Source: Histomonas meleagridis (Eukaryota > Parabasalia > Tritrichomonadida > Dientamoebidae). From it: a stretch of DNA of 64,000 bases. Of this stretch, positions 54,351-64,000 are shown one piece after another. Location of the stretch: positions 417,983 through 481,982 of the forward strand of contig WSYJ01000033.1 of assembly GCA_020186115.1 (NCBI GenBank), in the 5' to 3' direction. The translations under genes were made by a program, and so were the position numbers. Every line of letters starts with the position of its first letter. Positions within the stretch are counted from its first letter, which is position 1. The notes under the pieces were generated by a model. It was not told the DNA's origin. It ran no database searches and saw only the letters and a list, made by a program, of their open reading frames with translations.

Positions 54351-56085
54351 ATGACAAACTAACTAACTAACTAACTAACTAAAAAAGTTATTAGCTAAAG
54401 GAAATTCGGAAAAGCTGAATGAGTTTCTCCATTTTAGTGATTTGACGTGAATATTGCATGTTTACTGGAGCTGATGATGATAACGGATGAGTTGTTGTTA
54501 ATGCTATGTGGAAAGTTGTGTTTTCATTATTTTTTTTCACGACAAACTAACTAACTAACTAACTAACTAAAAAAGAAACTAGCTAAAGGAAATTCGGAAA
54601 AGCTGAATGAGTTTCTCCATTTTAGTGATTTGACGTGAATATTGCATGTTTACTGGAGCTGATGAAAAAATAAAGCTTGCATTTTACTGTTTCTTTGTGT
54701 AATATGTGGTTCTTTTTCCTTTTCTTAAAAATCGATCTTTTATCAAAGTGATTTTTTAGTGTTATTCATCATTGAAAAGCTCCTTGTTGAAACGTTAGTG
54801 TTGAAGTAATTGTTAAACATAGAACACAATTCAGAAACTTCAATTTCTTCATTCGGAATAGTTTTTAAGAAATTCTCAAAAGTTGGTTTTGAATCTTGAA
54901 TTACAATTATTGAATCACTCTCTACATCTTCATCTACTTCCTCAACTAAAGGATCGGTAGATTTTTCAACATTGTCGTATTTTAACACTCCAGCAAATGA
55001 TTTAGTTGCTATTAAATCTTCTTTTAGATAATTAACTCTTTCTGTAAATTCTTCATTCAAAAGTTCAGGAAGTGTATCAGTCAATGATTCATTCAAACGA
55101 AACATTAAAGTTTCAGCATAAGTTTTCACAAGTTTTGAATTTGACATCGCATGAGCGTCAGGAATAATATTTATTTGTTTTTTGATGAAATTCGATATAA
55201 ACAGATACATAATATCAATTAATCTATTAAATTTATTCTTAAATGTTGTTTCAATTAACATAAATTCAGAAGTTTTATTATTCTTGACCGAAAGAGTTAT
55301 TGTAGTTAAAGCATTAATTAATCTTTGCGAAAATTTATCAAGAATTTGCATCGCTCGCTTACCGTTTTTATTTAAATATACGCTTTCAATTGTTTTAGAA
55401 TAATCTTTATCTTTCGGACAAATGTTTTTGACTTTATTCACGAACAATTCGAAATACTCATCAATTAAATCTTGATGGTAATAATTAACGGTTTGATTTA
55501 TGTATTCTGTCAAATTATCAATTACATTTTGATTACACCGAGGATATTTTTTCTAGTTTTTTTCTTTCTTGAATTAAAAATTTCTGAAAATTTTCTGCTT
55601 TCTTCATATCTGATTCAATTAATTCAATTTCATTTTTGCAATTAGATATATATTGATCTTTGAGCATATCAGATGTTATAAATTCATTTTTAGATTTAAA
55701 TATTTCACCCGGTATGTGTTGAATGTTATAATAAATTTGATTTATCATCTTTTCATATTCTTCTTTAGTATATTCTTTATGAAGATAATAATTTCTTTTG
55801 ATTTCTTGCTGATGTTCAACAACAAGTTTATTGATTTTGCTGTTAATGTATTTATTAATTTGTTCTTCTGATGTAAAATTAACAATCGCCATTTAGCTCT
55901 TTATATACAAAAAAAAAAATCAAAAAACTACTTTAAAATTAAACTTAATTTCATTTGTGAGTTTAGTCGAGTAAATCATCAATTTTCAAGTGATTTCACA
56001 TGAATGGAGAAACTCACGGAACAATTTTGAATTTCCTTTAGCTAGTTTCTTTTTTAGTTAGTTAGTTAGTTAGTTTGTCATGTAT
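54351..56085. repeat. sub-element bounded by inverted CATGACAAACTAACT repeats
   Basis: CATGACAAACT followed by (AACT)n occurs at 54350-54381. A second forward copy starts CGACAAACT at 54540, followed by about 100 bp shared with the first. An inverted copy ends TTTGTCATG at 56073-56082. The forward copies share GCTAAAGGAAATTC and TGAGTTTCTCCATT blocks, also found inverted near 56010-56050. They bracket the coiled unknown gene. The set is mirrored in the right arm at 58320-60060. Confidence 0.7.
54743..55892 (-). CDS. coiled charged protein of the helicase element (left-arm copy, frameshifted)
   Basis: The ATG is complemented at 55890-55892. The first frame runs to 55533 and the second continues one base out of phase from 55513 to 54743. 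The break lies at an A-rich stretch near 55545. The protein (about 375 residues) is lysine/glutamate rich and helical, with YINQTVNYYHQDLIDEYF, ALTTITLSVKNNKTSEF, then an acidic block EEVDEDVESDS. A C-terminal segment (VSELCSMFNNYFNT) has a shape like the winged-helix tail of D5-type primases, but this is weak. Function is unknown; it may be a second replication or structural protein of the element. Confidence 0.5.
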
Positions 56086-56102
56086 AAAAATAAATATTAA
56101 TA

Positions 56103-56285
56103 TCATTTATGTTTAGCAAAAAATTCTCTTTCAATTTCTGATTGTTTATGAGGAGTATTACCGCGGAGAAATGAAGCAGGAATTTCATCTTGATATGAAC
56201 GTTGCCCAGGAACGGTAAAAAGTACTTTATACTTATTTGTTTTAGGATTAAATGATAAAATTTTCTCAACAGAACACACACACAC
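56103..56285 (-). CDS. fragment with chromo/integrase-tail-like sequence (left arm)
   Basis: About 55 residues ending TAA: SVEKILSFNPKTNKYKVLFT, then DEIPASFLRGNTPHKQSEI. The pattern V-E-K-I-L followed by Y-x-V-x-F recalls chromodomains and integrase C-terminal domains. The frame runs upstream into the (AC)n tract as alternating V-C codons, with no ATG, so it is truncated exactly at the hairpin copy H2. An integrase tail is a guess. Confidence 0.35.
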   Translation of the reverse strand: MCVCSVEKILSFNPKTNKYKVLFTVPGQRSYQDEIPASFLRGNTPHKQSEIEREFFAKHK

Positions 56286-56289
56286 ACAC

Positions 56290-56334
56290 AGCGCTATGTG
56301 AGCTTCGTGCTACGCACTCGCTCCCACTCGCGCT
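56290..56334. repeat. GC-rich 45-nt hairpin, copy H2
   Basis: Identical in sequence and orientation to H1, preceded by an (AC)n tract at 56274-56289. H1 and H2 are direct repeats 2.1 kb apart that enclose the AACT-bounded sub-element. Confidence 0.85.
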
Positions 56335-56582
56335 ACATAAAAGAAAGCATTAACGATAGAGGATGATTGAAAATTAGGATTAACGGTCGAGTTTAAAATA
56401 AGCATGTGCGAAAAATCTAACTATAACTTGTAACGTAACGTTACCTGTAACTTTGACATTTTGGAAAAAAAGAAGAAGAATAAAGAACATGAGATGCAAA
56501 AACCAAGGTTACGTTACGTTACAGGTTATAAATTAAGTCTAGTTTTAAAGTAGTAATTTGATTTTTTAATGCAACTAAAAAG

Positions 56583-56820
56583 ATGTCAGAAGTCACAATC
56601 GACATAAACGACAAATTCTGTTTAATGGACATTAGAAAAAATAAAAACTATGATTTAAACGGAGATGAAGCAATAAATGATTTAAAGAAATGTTTTTTTA
56701 GTATGTGATTCAACACCTGAAGTATTTATGTTTAAAGATTATGACGCAGTGAATGATTATGTTAAAAGTAAGTTATACATCAGAAAACGTTGCGAAACAA
56801 AAGCTAAAGAAAATAATTAT
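56583..56820 (+). pseudogene. N-terminal piece of the primase-helicase (left arm)
   Basis: Starts with MSEVTIDINDKFCLMDI and is related to the complement of 57818-57580. A 7-T run at about 56694-56700, one T longer than in the right arm, shifts the frame. An extra A near 56766 shifts it again. The copy then joins the helicase domain at about 56823, skipping the middle of the protein. Confidence 0.65.
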
Positions 56821-56823
56821 TGG

Positions 56824-57335
56824 AAGCTTTAGTTATATTAGGAAATCAAGGAACAGGAAAAAATACATTCTTTACAGATGTAATTTGCAAATTAATGGCA
56901 AGATACGCAAATGAAAATGTTACGAATATAGAATCAGTAGTCGGTAAATTTAATGCAACATTAGAAAACAAAAAATTACTGGTTTTAAATGAATTACAAA
57001 GTATTGATACTAATAAATTTTTAAATTCCGATGCATTAAAATCTATTATAACAGATAAAACAATAAATATAAATCAAAAAAATGAACCGATGAGAGAAAC
57101 AGAAAATGTTGCGAATTTTATAATGGTATCGAATAATGATGTTCCAATAAAGATTGAAAGTTATGATAGAAGATATGTTGTAACAAAAACAAGTGATAAG
57201 CATTTACAAGATTTTGATTATTTCTCAAAACTTGCTGATTCATTCACGCCTGAATTTTATGAAAATTTATTTACATTCTTTATGTTAATGGATGTGTCGA
57301 AAAGTAAATTTAGAAGAATTCGAACCAGTAGCTTA
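56824..57335 (+). pseudogene. SF3/D5-type helicase domain, separated from its N-terminus
   Basis: The domain has Walker A GNQGTGKNTFF, Walker B-like KLLVLNEL with the N-E pair, and SF3 motif C in FIMVSNNDVPIKI followed by SYDRRYVV. This is the DUF5906/D5-type superfamily 3 helicase, found in large DNA viruses, virophages, phages and eukaryotic elements, where a hexamer unwinds DNA at the origin. It lies entirely inside the 756-bp palindrome centre, so it exists once. After FRRIRTSS the plus-strand frame becomes antisense of the N-terminal half. Confidence 0.8.
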
Positions 57336-57818
57336 AAGAAAATATCTATCAATTTCTTCATTACCATTTGCTATTACTTCTCTGACGTGATCTAAAAACG
57401 GTTGTATAATTTCTGTTTTTACTTTATCAAGCTTTTTATAATCATGACCTCTAAAGTAAGAAAAAATTTGAGGGTCTTCGGAATAAAATTTTAATGCTTT
57501 TACCGTAAATATTTCTGTATTTTCTAAATATAAATTTCAAGCGGAAACGTTTTTTGTTTTATTTCCTTCGGTCCTTCTCCCAATAATTATTTTCTTTAGC
57601 TTTTGTTTTGCAACGTTTTCTGATGTATAACTTACTTTAACATAATCATTCACTGCGTCATAATCTTTAAACATAAATACTTCAGGTGTTGAATCACATA
57701 CTAAAAAACATTTCTTTAAATCATTTATTGCTTCATCTCCGTTTAAATCATAGTTTTTATTTTTTTTTTTTTTTTTTAAACAGAATTTGTCGTTTATGTC
57801 GATTGTGACTTCTGACAT
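57333..57818 (-). pseudogene. N-terminal half of the primase-helicase (right arm)
   Basis: The ATG is complemented at 57816-57818. The frame reads MSEVTIDINDKFCL, a lysine run from a T stretch, then NYDLNGDEAINDLKKCF, and stops at TGA (57537). It continues past that TGA with LKFYSEDPQIFSYFRGHDYK and IIQPFLDHVREVIANG, the D5_N-type region that normally precedes the Walker A motif. A TAA at 57333-57335 ends it at the junction. The TGA sits where tryptophan is common in the family. Confidence 0.7.
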
Positions 57819-58064
57819 CTTTTTAGTTGCATTAAAAAATCAAATTACTACTTTAAAACTAGACTTAATTTATAACCTGTAACGTAACGTAACCTTGGTT
57901 TTTGCATCTCATGTTCTTTATTCTTCTTCTTTTTTCCAAAATGTCAAAGTTACAGGTAACGTTACGTTACAAGTTATAGTTAGATTTTTCGCACATGCTT
58001 ATTTTAAACTCGACCGTTAATCCTAATTTTCAATCATCCTCTATCGTTAATGCTTTCTTTATGT

Positions 58065-58109
58065 AGCGCGAGTGGGAGCGAGTGCGTAGCACGAAGCTCA
58101 CATAGCGCT
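58065..58109. repeat. GC-rich 45-nt hairpin, copy H3
   Basis: Mirror image of H2 in the right arm, followed by a (TG)n tract. Sequence is the exact complement of H1 and H2. Confidence 0.85.
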
Positions 58110-58113
58110 GTGT

Positions 58114-58296
58114 GTGTGTGTGTGTTCTGTTGAGAAAATTTTATCATTTAATCCTAAAACAAATAAGTATAAAGTACTTTTTACCGTTCCTGGGCAACGT
58201 TCATATCAAGATGAAATTCCTGCTTCATTTCTCCGAGGCAATACTCCTCATAAACAATCAGAAATTGAAAAAGAATTTTTTGCTAAACATAAATGA
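58114..58296 (+). CDS. fragment with chromo/integrase-tail-like sequence (right arm)
   Basis: Mirror copy of 56103-56285, differing by one residue (EIEKEFF instead of EIEREFF). It opens inside the (TG)n tract and has no ATG. Confidence 0.35.
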   Translation: MCVCSVEKILSFNPKTNKYKVLFTVPGQRSYQDEIPASFLRGNTPHKQSEIEKEFFAKHK

Positions 58297-58510
58297 TATT
58301 AATATTTATTTTTATACATGACAAACTAACTAACTAACTAACTAACTAAAAAAGAAACTAGCTAAAGGAAATTCAAAATTGTTCCGTGAGTTTCTCCATT
58401 CATGTGAAATCACTTGAAAATTGATGATTTACTCGACTAAACTCACAAATGAAATTAAGTTTAATTTTAAAGTAGTTTTTTTTTTTTTTAATTTGTATAT
58501 AAAGAGCTAA

Positions 58511-59690
58511 ATGGCGATTGTTAATTTTACATCAGAAGAACAAATTAATAAATACATTAACAGCAAAATCAATAAACTTGTTGTTGAACATCAGAAAAAA
58601 AAAAAAAAAAATTATTATCTTCATAAAGAATATACTAAAGAAGAATATGAAAAGATGATAAATCAAATTTATTATAACATTCAACACATACCGGGTGAAA
58701 TATTTAAATCTAAAAATGAATTTATAACATCTGATATGCTCAAAGATCAATATATATCTAATTGCAAAAATGAAATTGAATTAATTGAATCAGATATGAA
58801 GAAAGCAGAAAATTTTCAGAAATTTTTAATTCAAGAAAGAAAAAAAAAAAAAAAATATCCTCGGTGTAATCAAAATGTAATTGATAATTTGACAGAATAC
58901 ATAAATCAAACCGTTAATTATTACCATCAAGATTTAATTGATGAGTATTTCGAATTGTTCGTGAATAAAGTCAAAAACATTTGTCCGAAAGATAAAGATT
59001 ATTCTAAAACAATTGAAAGCGTATATTTAAATAAAAACGGTAAGCGAGCGATGCAAATTCTTGATAAATTTTCGCAAAGATTAATTAATGCTTTAACTAC
59101 AATAACTCTTTCGGTCAAGAATAATAAAACTTCTGAATTTATGTTAATTGAAACAACATTTAAGAATAAATTTAATAGATTAATTGATATTATGTATCTG
59201 TTTATATCGAATTTCATCAAAAAAACAAATAAATATTATTCCTGACGCTCATGCGATGTCAAATTCAAAACTTGTGAAAACTTATGCTGAAACTTTAATG
59301 TTTCGTTTGAATGAATCATTGACTGATACACTTCCTGAACTTTTGAATGAAGAATTTACAGAAAGAGTTAATTATCTAAAAGAAGATTTAATAGCAACTA
59401 AATCATTTGCTGGAGTGTTAAAATAAAAAAAAAAAAAAAAATCTACCGATCCTTTAGTTGAGGAAGTAGATGAAGATGTAGAGAGTGATTCAATAATTGT
59501 AATTCAAGATTCAAAACCAACTTTTGAGAATTTCTTAAAAACTATTCCGAATGAAGAAATTGAAGTTTCTGAATTGTGTTCTATGTTTAACAATTACTTC
59601 AACACTAACGTTTCAACAAGGAGCTTTTCAATGATGAATAACACTAAAAATCACTTTGATAAAAGATCGATTTTTAAGAAAAGGAAAAAG
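58511..59690 (+). pseudogene. coiled charged protein of the helicase element (right-arm copy)
   Basis: Same ATG as the left-arm copy. It reads through the point where the left copy is frameshifted, but breaks at 59243-59245 because of one extra A near 59220. Three stretches are replaced by A runs (58595-58611, 58840-58855, 59413-59430), the last creating a TAA. The left arm has ordinary sequence of the same or nearly the same length at each spot. Confidence 0.6.
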
Positions 59691-60173
59691 AACCACATAT
59701 TACACAAAGAAACAGTAAAATGCAAGCTTTATTTTTTCATCAGCTCCAGTAAACATGCAATATTCACGTCAAATCACTAAAATGGAGAAACTCATTCAGC
59801 TTTTTCCGAATTTCCTTTAGCTAGTTTCTTTTTTAGTTAGTTAGTTAGTTAGTTAGTTTGTCGTGTTAAAAAATAATGAAAACACAACTTTCCACATAGC
59901 ATTAACAACAACTCATCCGTTATCATCATCAGCTCCAGTAAACATGCAATATTCACGTCAAATCACTAAAATGGAGAAACTCATTCAGCTTTTCCGAATT
60001 TCCTTTAGCTAATAACTTTTTTAGTTAGTTAGTTAGTTAGTTAGTTTGTCATGCCTCACACATTTTAAATATAAATGTCATCATGAATTTAAATATATTT
60101 TATTACTTTCAATCAAAACCAACCGATTTATGATAATTCAATCGATTTTAGCCGTTCATCCTTTAGTTTATGT

Positions 60174-60218
60174 AGCGCGAGTGGGAGCGAGTGCGTAGCA
60201 CGAAGCTCACATAGCGCT
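60174..60218. repeat. GC-rich 45-nt hairpin, copy H4
   Basis: Mirror image of H1. It marks the right boundary of the helicase element, after which hAT coding sequence resumes on the reverse strand. Confidence 0.85.
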
Positions 60219-60232
60219 GTGTGTGTGTGTGT

Positions 60233-61683
60233 CTTGGTTCTGTTCATTTCCTGGAATGTTCATTGATTGCCAAGTGCTAAAGTTATAAGTAAATACATTT
60301 TGATTTTCATTTTTTTGAATCGGCCGATTGGTTGAGCTATTTATCTTAGATCTAATATATCTATCAACCTCATCAATTTCGTCATTCCTTAGTGATGCAT
60401 AATGAAGCGATGGATTTAATCCAAGTGCTAATTATAAATCCAGACGATATTTTTCATAGGTCATTTCCCACTATAATATCATCGATTGATCGAATGCTTT
60501 CACTGCATCCCTCCATTCAGGATGAATATTCAGCTGATGAACAAGATCACTGATGAATCGAAAAGATTGTATCACGAATGATCTCGATCCATAACAATCT
60601 CTTTCTAAGTTTAATGATACTTTTTCGAATCCCTATAGTACACTTAGTAGTGCTTTTGTTTTATCCCAGAAATCATCTGGAGGAGGTGCTGTACCATTAC
60701 TTGTGAGAAATTGTATTATTAATGGTTGCATAGTATTAACTGCTTTAACCATTGAATAAATACTATACCATCTAGTTTCTGTATAAGATGGAATAGATAT
60801 TACATGAGATCCATTCATTATTTTACAGAACTGCCTAAACACTGTACTACTTCCAAGATCTCTTTGCATCTCTTTGATGTCATCAAATGCATTACCTGCA
60901 GCTGTAATAAAATCTTGTAATATAAGATTCAATATATGACAGTTGAAGCATATCACTCGTAGCTTTCATCTCAGGCGCTGAGTCACTAACCATATCTGCT
61001 ATTTGATCATTTTCAATATTATATTGGCTAAGGCATTCCTTTGTGATATTTGATAGTACTTGAGCTGTAGCATGCATTTCTTCAATTGGTACAAGATTCA
61101 AAGTATAAATGTTATAATTTCCTGGGAATCGACAGTGTACTTGAATACCTAGAAATTTTTTGCACATTTTGTCATTCCATTCATCCATTGAAAGACAGAT
61201 TTTCTAAGCATGAGGTAATCTTGAGCCCATTATATTCCTGATTGTATCAGCTGTAGAAGAGCAGAATGATGCAAGATCTTTTCGTGTATGTATACCTGGA
61301 AACAGTTGTGCAATAATATCATTATCTAAAATTCTGAACGGTAATCCAGATGTTAATATGAATAATCTGAATAATCGATTTCTTTCATTGTTAGATAGTT
61401 CTAATTGTTCTTCGATAAGTTCATGGTGTTTATGTTTGATGTGATTGTTTAAGTTTCCAATTGTGGCATTCATTGAATACCATGAATTGCACCGTGTACA
61501 ATAAAAATTAGAAGTATCAATTGTTAAAGGGATCGTTTCTATGTTTGTGATTGGAACAATAATGAATGGATATTTTAGGTTTCTTGACCAACCATTTATA
61601 ATAATCGAATGCGGATGATTTGTAATTTCTAGGTCAATTGATAGGTCTGCTGCTTGAGAGAAATGCTTATAACTATTTATCAT
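60233..61683 (-). pseudogene. hAT-like transposase, copy 3
   Basis: Mirror copy of 52719-54170. It shares the TAG at 61204-61206, the deletion of the CYCH motif and the later stops with copy 2, but lacks the extra G of copy 2, so GSSTVFRQFCKIM is intact here. The C-terminal end stops at the (TG)n/hairpin boundary. Confidence 0.8.
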
Positions 61684-61891
61684 TGATAAAAGTGAGACTC
61701 AATAAGGGCAATATTTATATTCTTCTTATCACAATTTCGAAAACGAGATCTTTGAATGATTTTTTTAATCGACCAGAACCGTTAATTTATCGATAAGATC
61801 GATTGATATCGATTAAAATAAACGGTTTTTATTGATGTTAAATCGAAAAACCGTTTATTGAATTTGATCGATTAATCGAAAGCCGATTATA

Positions 61892-63354
61892 CCATTTTCA
61901 CATCATGTTGGCCATTTTCGTCCGTTTCAATATGGCCAACCGTTTTCTAATGGTGAATCTTAAAATTCAAGATTAAACCGAATTTTTTTTGAGTGAAGCA
62001 TCTTTCAAATTTTATGTTGTAAAATGTTGTGTTCCATAAAATATCGATATTTCTTATATGTACATTTTAATTTTTTTAATATAAAATAATATAAATAATT
62101 AAAAAAAGTATTTATTCAATTATGATTGGTATCATTTGAAATATCATAGGATAAAATTTGTATGAATTATTCAAATAATTTTGTACATTTTCCCTTGTAA
62201 CATTTTTGAATTGCATCATTTATTGCTTCTTCAAGAACCTGAAACCGAACAACTCCATTTTTTCCCAAAAGGAAGATTAATCGTACCTAGAAGTATTTGA
62301 TTTTTGTCATGTAAATATCTTTTTTCATATTCTCTAATTTGACTTAAACATCTTTCAATTAAATTAAGATATGGGGAATATAGTGGTAGAAATAAAAAGT
62401 ACAAACTGAGCTTCTTGGCATAATTTAAGTAGTTCATATTGTCAATGAATTGAATAATTATCTAAAATTAAGACAAATTTTTGATTTGGTTATTTTGTTA
62501 TTAAATCATTAATCAAATTTTTAAAATATTCTTCAAATTGAATTGCATCAACATTATTTGTTTCAGTTTCATGGTATACCCAACCATAATTTGGACTAAC
62601 AGCTGCTAAAATATTGATTTTTCTACATCCATCGATTAATGATGATTGAACTGCTCTTCTTCCAAATTTAGATCTTCCCATATTTCTTCTTGTCAAAATT
62701 GTAAAATTTGATTCATCAATGTAAATTTGTTGAATACTCTCTGATAAATTTGTCAATTGATTTAAATAATTTACTCGCTGTTGAATTATTTCTGGTGTAT
62801 TTGCATTTGCAGAAACATAGCGAAGCTTTTCATAAAAAACAAAATTTCCATCCAAATGACAGTGAATCGTAGATAAAGATATTTGATCATTTGGTATTTC
62901 AAACTGTTCTAATAAAGCATTTTTTTTTTTTTTTTGTGTTGATGCGCTGTTTTATCCCACATAATTTATAATAAATTCTTCCATTTCAGGAGTAACGATT
63001 TGATGATGAGAACATCTTCTATTTAAAATTGGTGGACAATTAAAATTATTCTCCATAATTTGGTGAGTTCTTCTTCTAATTGTCCTTGAAGACATTCCAA
63101 GAGCTGATCCTACTACATTAAGATCTTCACCATTCACAATTGTTTTTGTTAAAGCCTCTAAATCTTTGACACGAGGTATATATCTAGGCATACACATCTT
63201 AAAATAATAAACAAATACAACATTTTACAACATAGAATTTAAAAGATGCTTCACTCAAAAAAAATTCGGTTTTTTAATCTTGAATTTTTAGATTTATTAT
63301 TAAAAACGGTTGGCCATTCTGAAACGGAAAATGGCCAACATGATGTGAAAATGG
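61892..63354 (-). mobile_element. Tc1/IS630-like DDE transposon, copy 3
   Basis: Flanked by TATA, with the same long inverted repeats. The transposase is on the reverse strand (helix-turn-helix part 62952-63197, catalytic part 62490-62855, then an LPLYSPYLNLIER segment). A T run at about 62921-62935 replaces sequence that copies 1 and 2 both have. The stops shared by copies 1 and 2 are present. Confidence 0.85.
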
Positions 63355-64000
63355 TATAATCGAATATCGAACGATAATACGGTTATTTATCGATTTTTAT
63401 CATTAAAAGCAAACCGTTTCATCGATTTTTAACGATTCCCAACCCAGTGGCACTGGTTTAGTTGCGCGATGGTTTTTGGAAGTGACCATTTCATCAACAA
63501 AGATTTAAACAACAATAATATTTCTCTTTCCCCCTTTTATAGATATTTTATACATTTTCGTTTTGAATTTCAACTTCCGATGCAGTTTGTTAAAAATTTT
63601 CCATGAATATAAATTCTTCATTTAACGAACTCCGATATTTGACTACGTTTGTTGCCATATTTGATAGCTATCGTTGCTATATTTCAGTACATGGAAAATG
63701 ATCGGCGTTATTCAAATATAACAACAGACTTAGTTAAAACTGAACGATAAGATTTCCAATTGGAAATTGTTTGGTTTATTCTATAAAAAGTAACTCTTTG
63801 TACTTCTAAGGAATTATGATATGAAAAATAATCGTTGCAATATGGCACGATTTCCTGTTTGAAAGTGTCTAATTAAAATTAAACCAAATATTCTTCATGT
63901 CCAGATGTTTAGTAAATTTTTTGATCCTAATTGTTATTTTATTATGACTTCATTTACAAGAGATCCTTCTAAAAGTGACACTTATTCAACCTCTATCGTT

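Larger units (their letters stand above)
54171..60232. mobile_element. nested element with SF3 helicase, inserted in the hAT gene
   Basis: Everything between the two halves of hAT sequence belongs to a second element. It is bounded on both sides by (AC)n and the GC-rich hairpin. It carries two copies of a coiled unknown gene, an integrase-tail-like fragment on each arm, and a primase-helicase split at the centre. It lacks a visible DNA polymerase, integrase core or capsid gene, so it is not identified as a Maverick. It is largely a palindrome, so its original size is probably about half. Confidence 0.7.
50402..64000. repeat. giant inverted repeat (palindrome), right end outside the window
   Basis: Position x on the left arm matches the complement of position about 114403 minus x on the right arm. 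Examples are 50402 with 64000, 52719 with 61683, 54185 with 60218, 55892 with 58511, and 56583 with 57818. The left arm ends at 56823 and the right begins at 57580, leaving a 756-bp centre that is not self-complementary. Small indels shift the sum by a few bases. The arms exceed 6.4 kb each. Confidence 0.95.

Noticed and set aside
54171-60232. Calling the helicase element a Maverick/polinton
   Set aside because: No DNA polymerase B, retroviral-type integrase core, protease or capsid gene was seen; only an SF3 helicase and a weak integrase-tail-like fragment are present.
1-64000. CRISPR arrays, bacterial operons or ribosome binding sites
   Set aside because: The gene content is eukaryotic. 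The only regular repeats are ankyrin units, hexapeptide codons and (AACT)n arrays.
1-64000. tRNA genes
   Set aside because: T-loop-like GTTCGA strings were looked for by eye; hits such as that near 57320 are inside coding sequence with no cloverleaf. None could be supported without a covariance search.

Overview
The window looks like nuclear DNA of an AT-rich, intron-poor protist, most likely a parabasalid (a Tritrichomonas-like trichomonad). The conserved eukaryotic genes (SmD3, PHF5A, RPL26, Rpn11, proteasome beta7, Pcc1) are single uninterrupted frames under the standard code. They are packed 50 to 300 bp apart on both strands. The accessory genes are families typical of trichomonads: ankyrin proteins with a DUF3447-type head, a BspA-like leucine-rich-repeat surface protein and Rab-like GTPases. 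The species assignment is inference; no rRNA or other marker is present.

Layout. 1-5 kb holds an importin tail, an ENTH adaptor, Pcc1, a Rab, a MEMO-family protein and SmD3. 5.8-8.9 kb is a reverse-strand ankyrin gene whose repeats recur almost exactly every 170 bp. 9.1-15.9 kb is a compact run: Rpn11, an RCC1-repeat protein, a Rab-like GTPase, a CUE protein, a small tail-anchored candidate, proteasome beta7 and a small membrane protein. 16.6-20.3 kb is a truncated mobile unit (hAT-like transposase plus a Tc1/IS630-like element). 20.6-26.5 kb holds two broken ankyrin genes around a broken pogo/Tigger-like transposase. 27-36 kb has PHF5A, a HEAT protein, a broken BspA-like gene, a ubiquitin-like protein, an ankyrin remnant and RPL26. 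36.2-41.2 kb has pantothenate kinase and a large NBAS/Sec39-like tether. 41-49.5 kb has long intergenic stretches, an acidic unknown, an exportin-T-like protein and a SPATA17-like IQ protein.

50.4-64 kb is one giant inverted repeat that runs off the right edge of the window. Each arm carries the same unit as 16.6-20.3 kb (Tc1/IS630-like element, then a hAT-like transposase). The hAT gene is interrupted by a second element with a D5/SF3-type primase-helicase, a coiled unknown protein, (AACT)n arrays and a GC-rich 45-nt hairpin present twice per arm. The helicase gene is split at the palindrome centre, one half on each strand. Several short stretches of the right arm are replaced by A or T runs where the left arm has ordinary sequence, so an assembly or read fold-back must be excluded before the palindrome is taken as biology.

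The host genes make sense as unrelated housekeeping neighbours: ubiquitin-proteasome (Rpn11, beta7, CUE), splicing (SmD3, PHF5A), tRNA modification and transport (Pcc1, exportin-T), membrane traffic (ENTH, two Rabs, NBAS-like) and CoA synthesis (PanK). They do not form operons. The most interesting material is the 170-bp ankyrin ladder, seen at several separate loci, and the nested palindromic helicase element.
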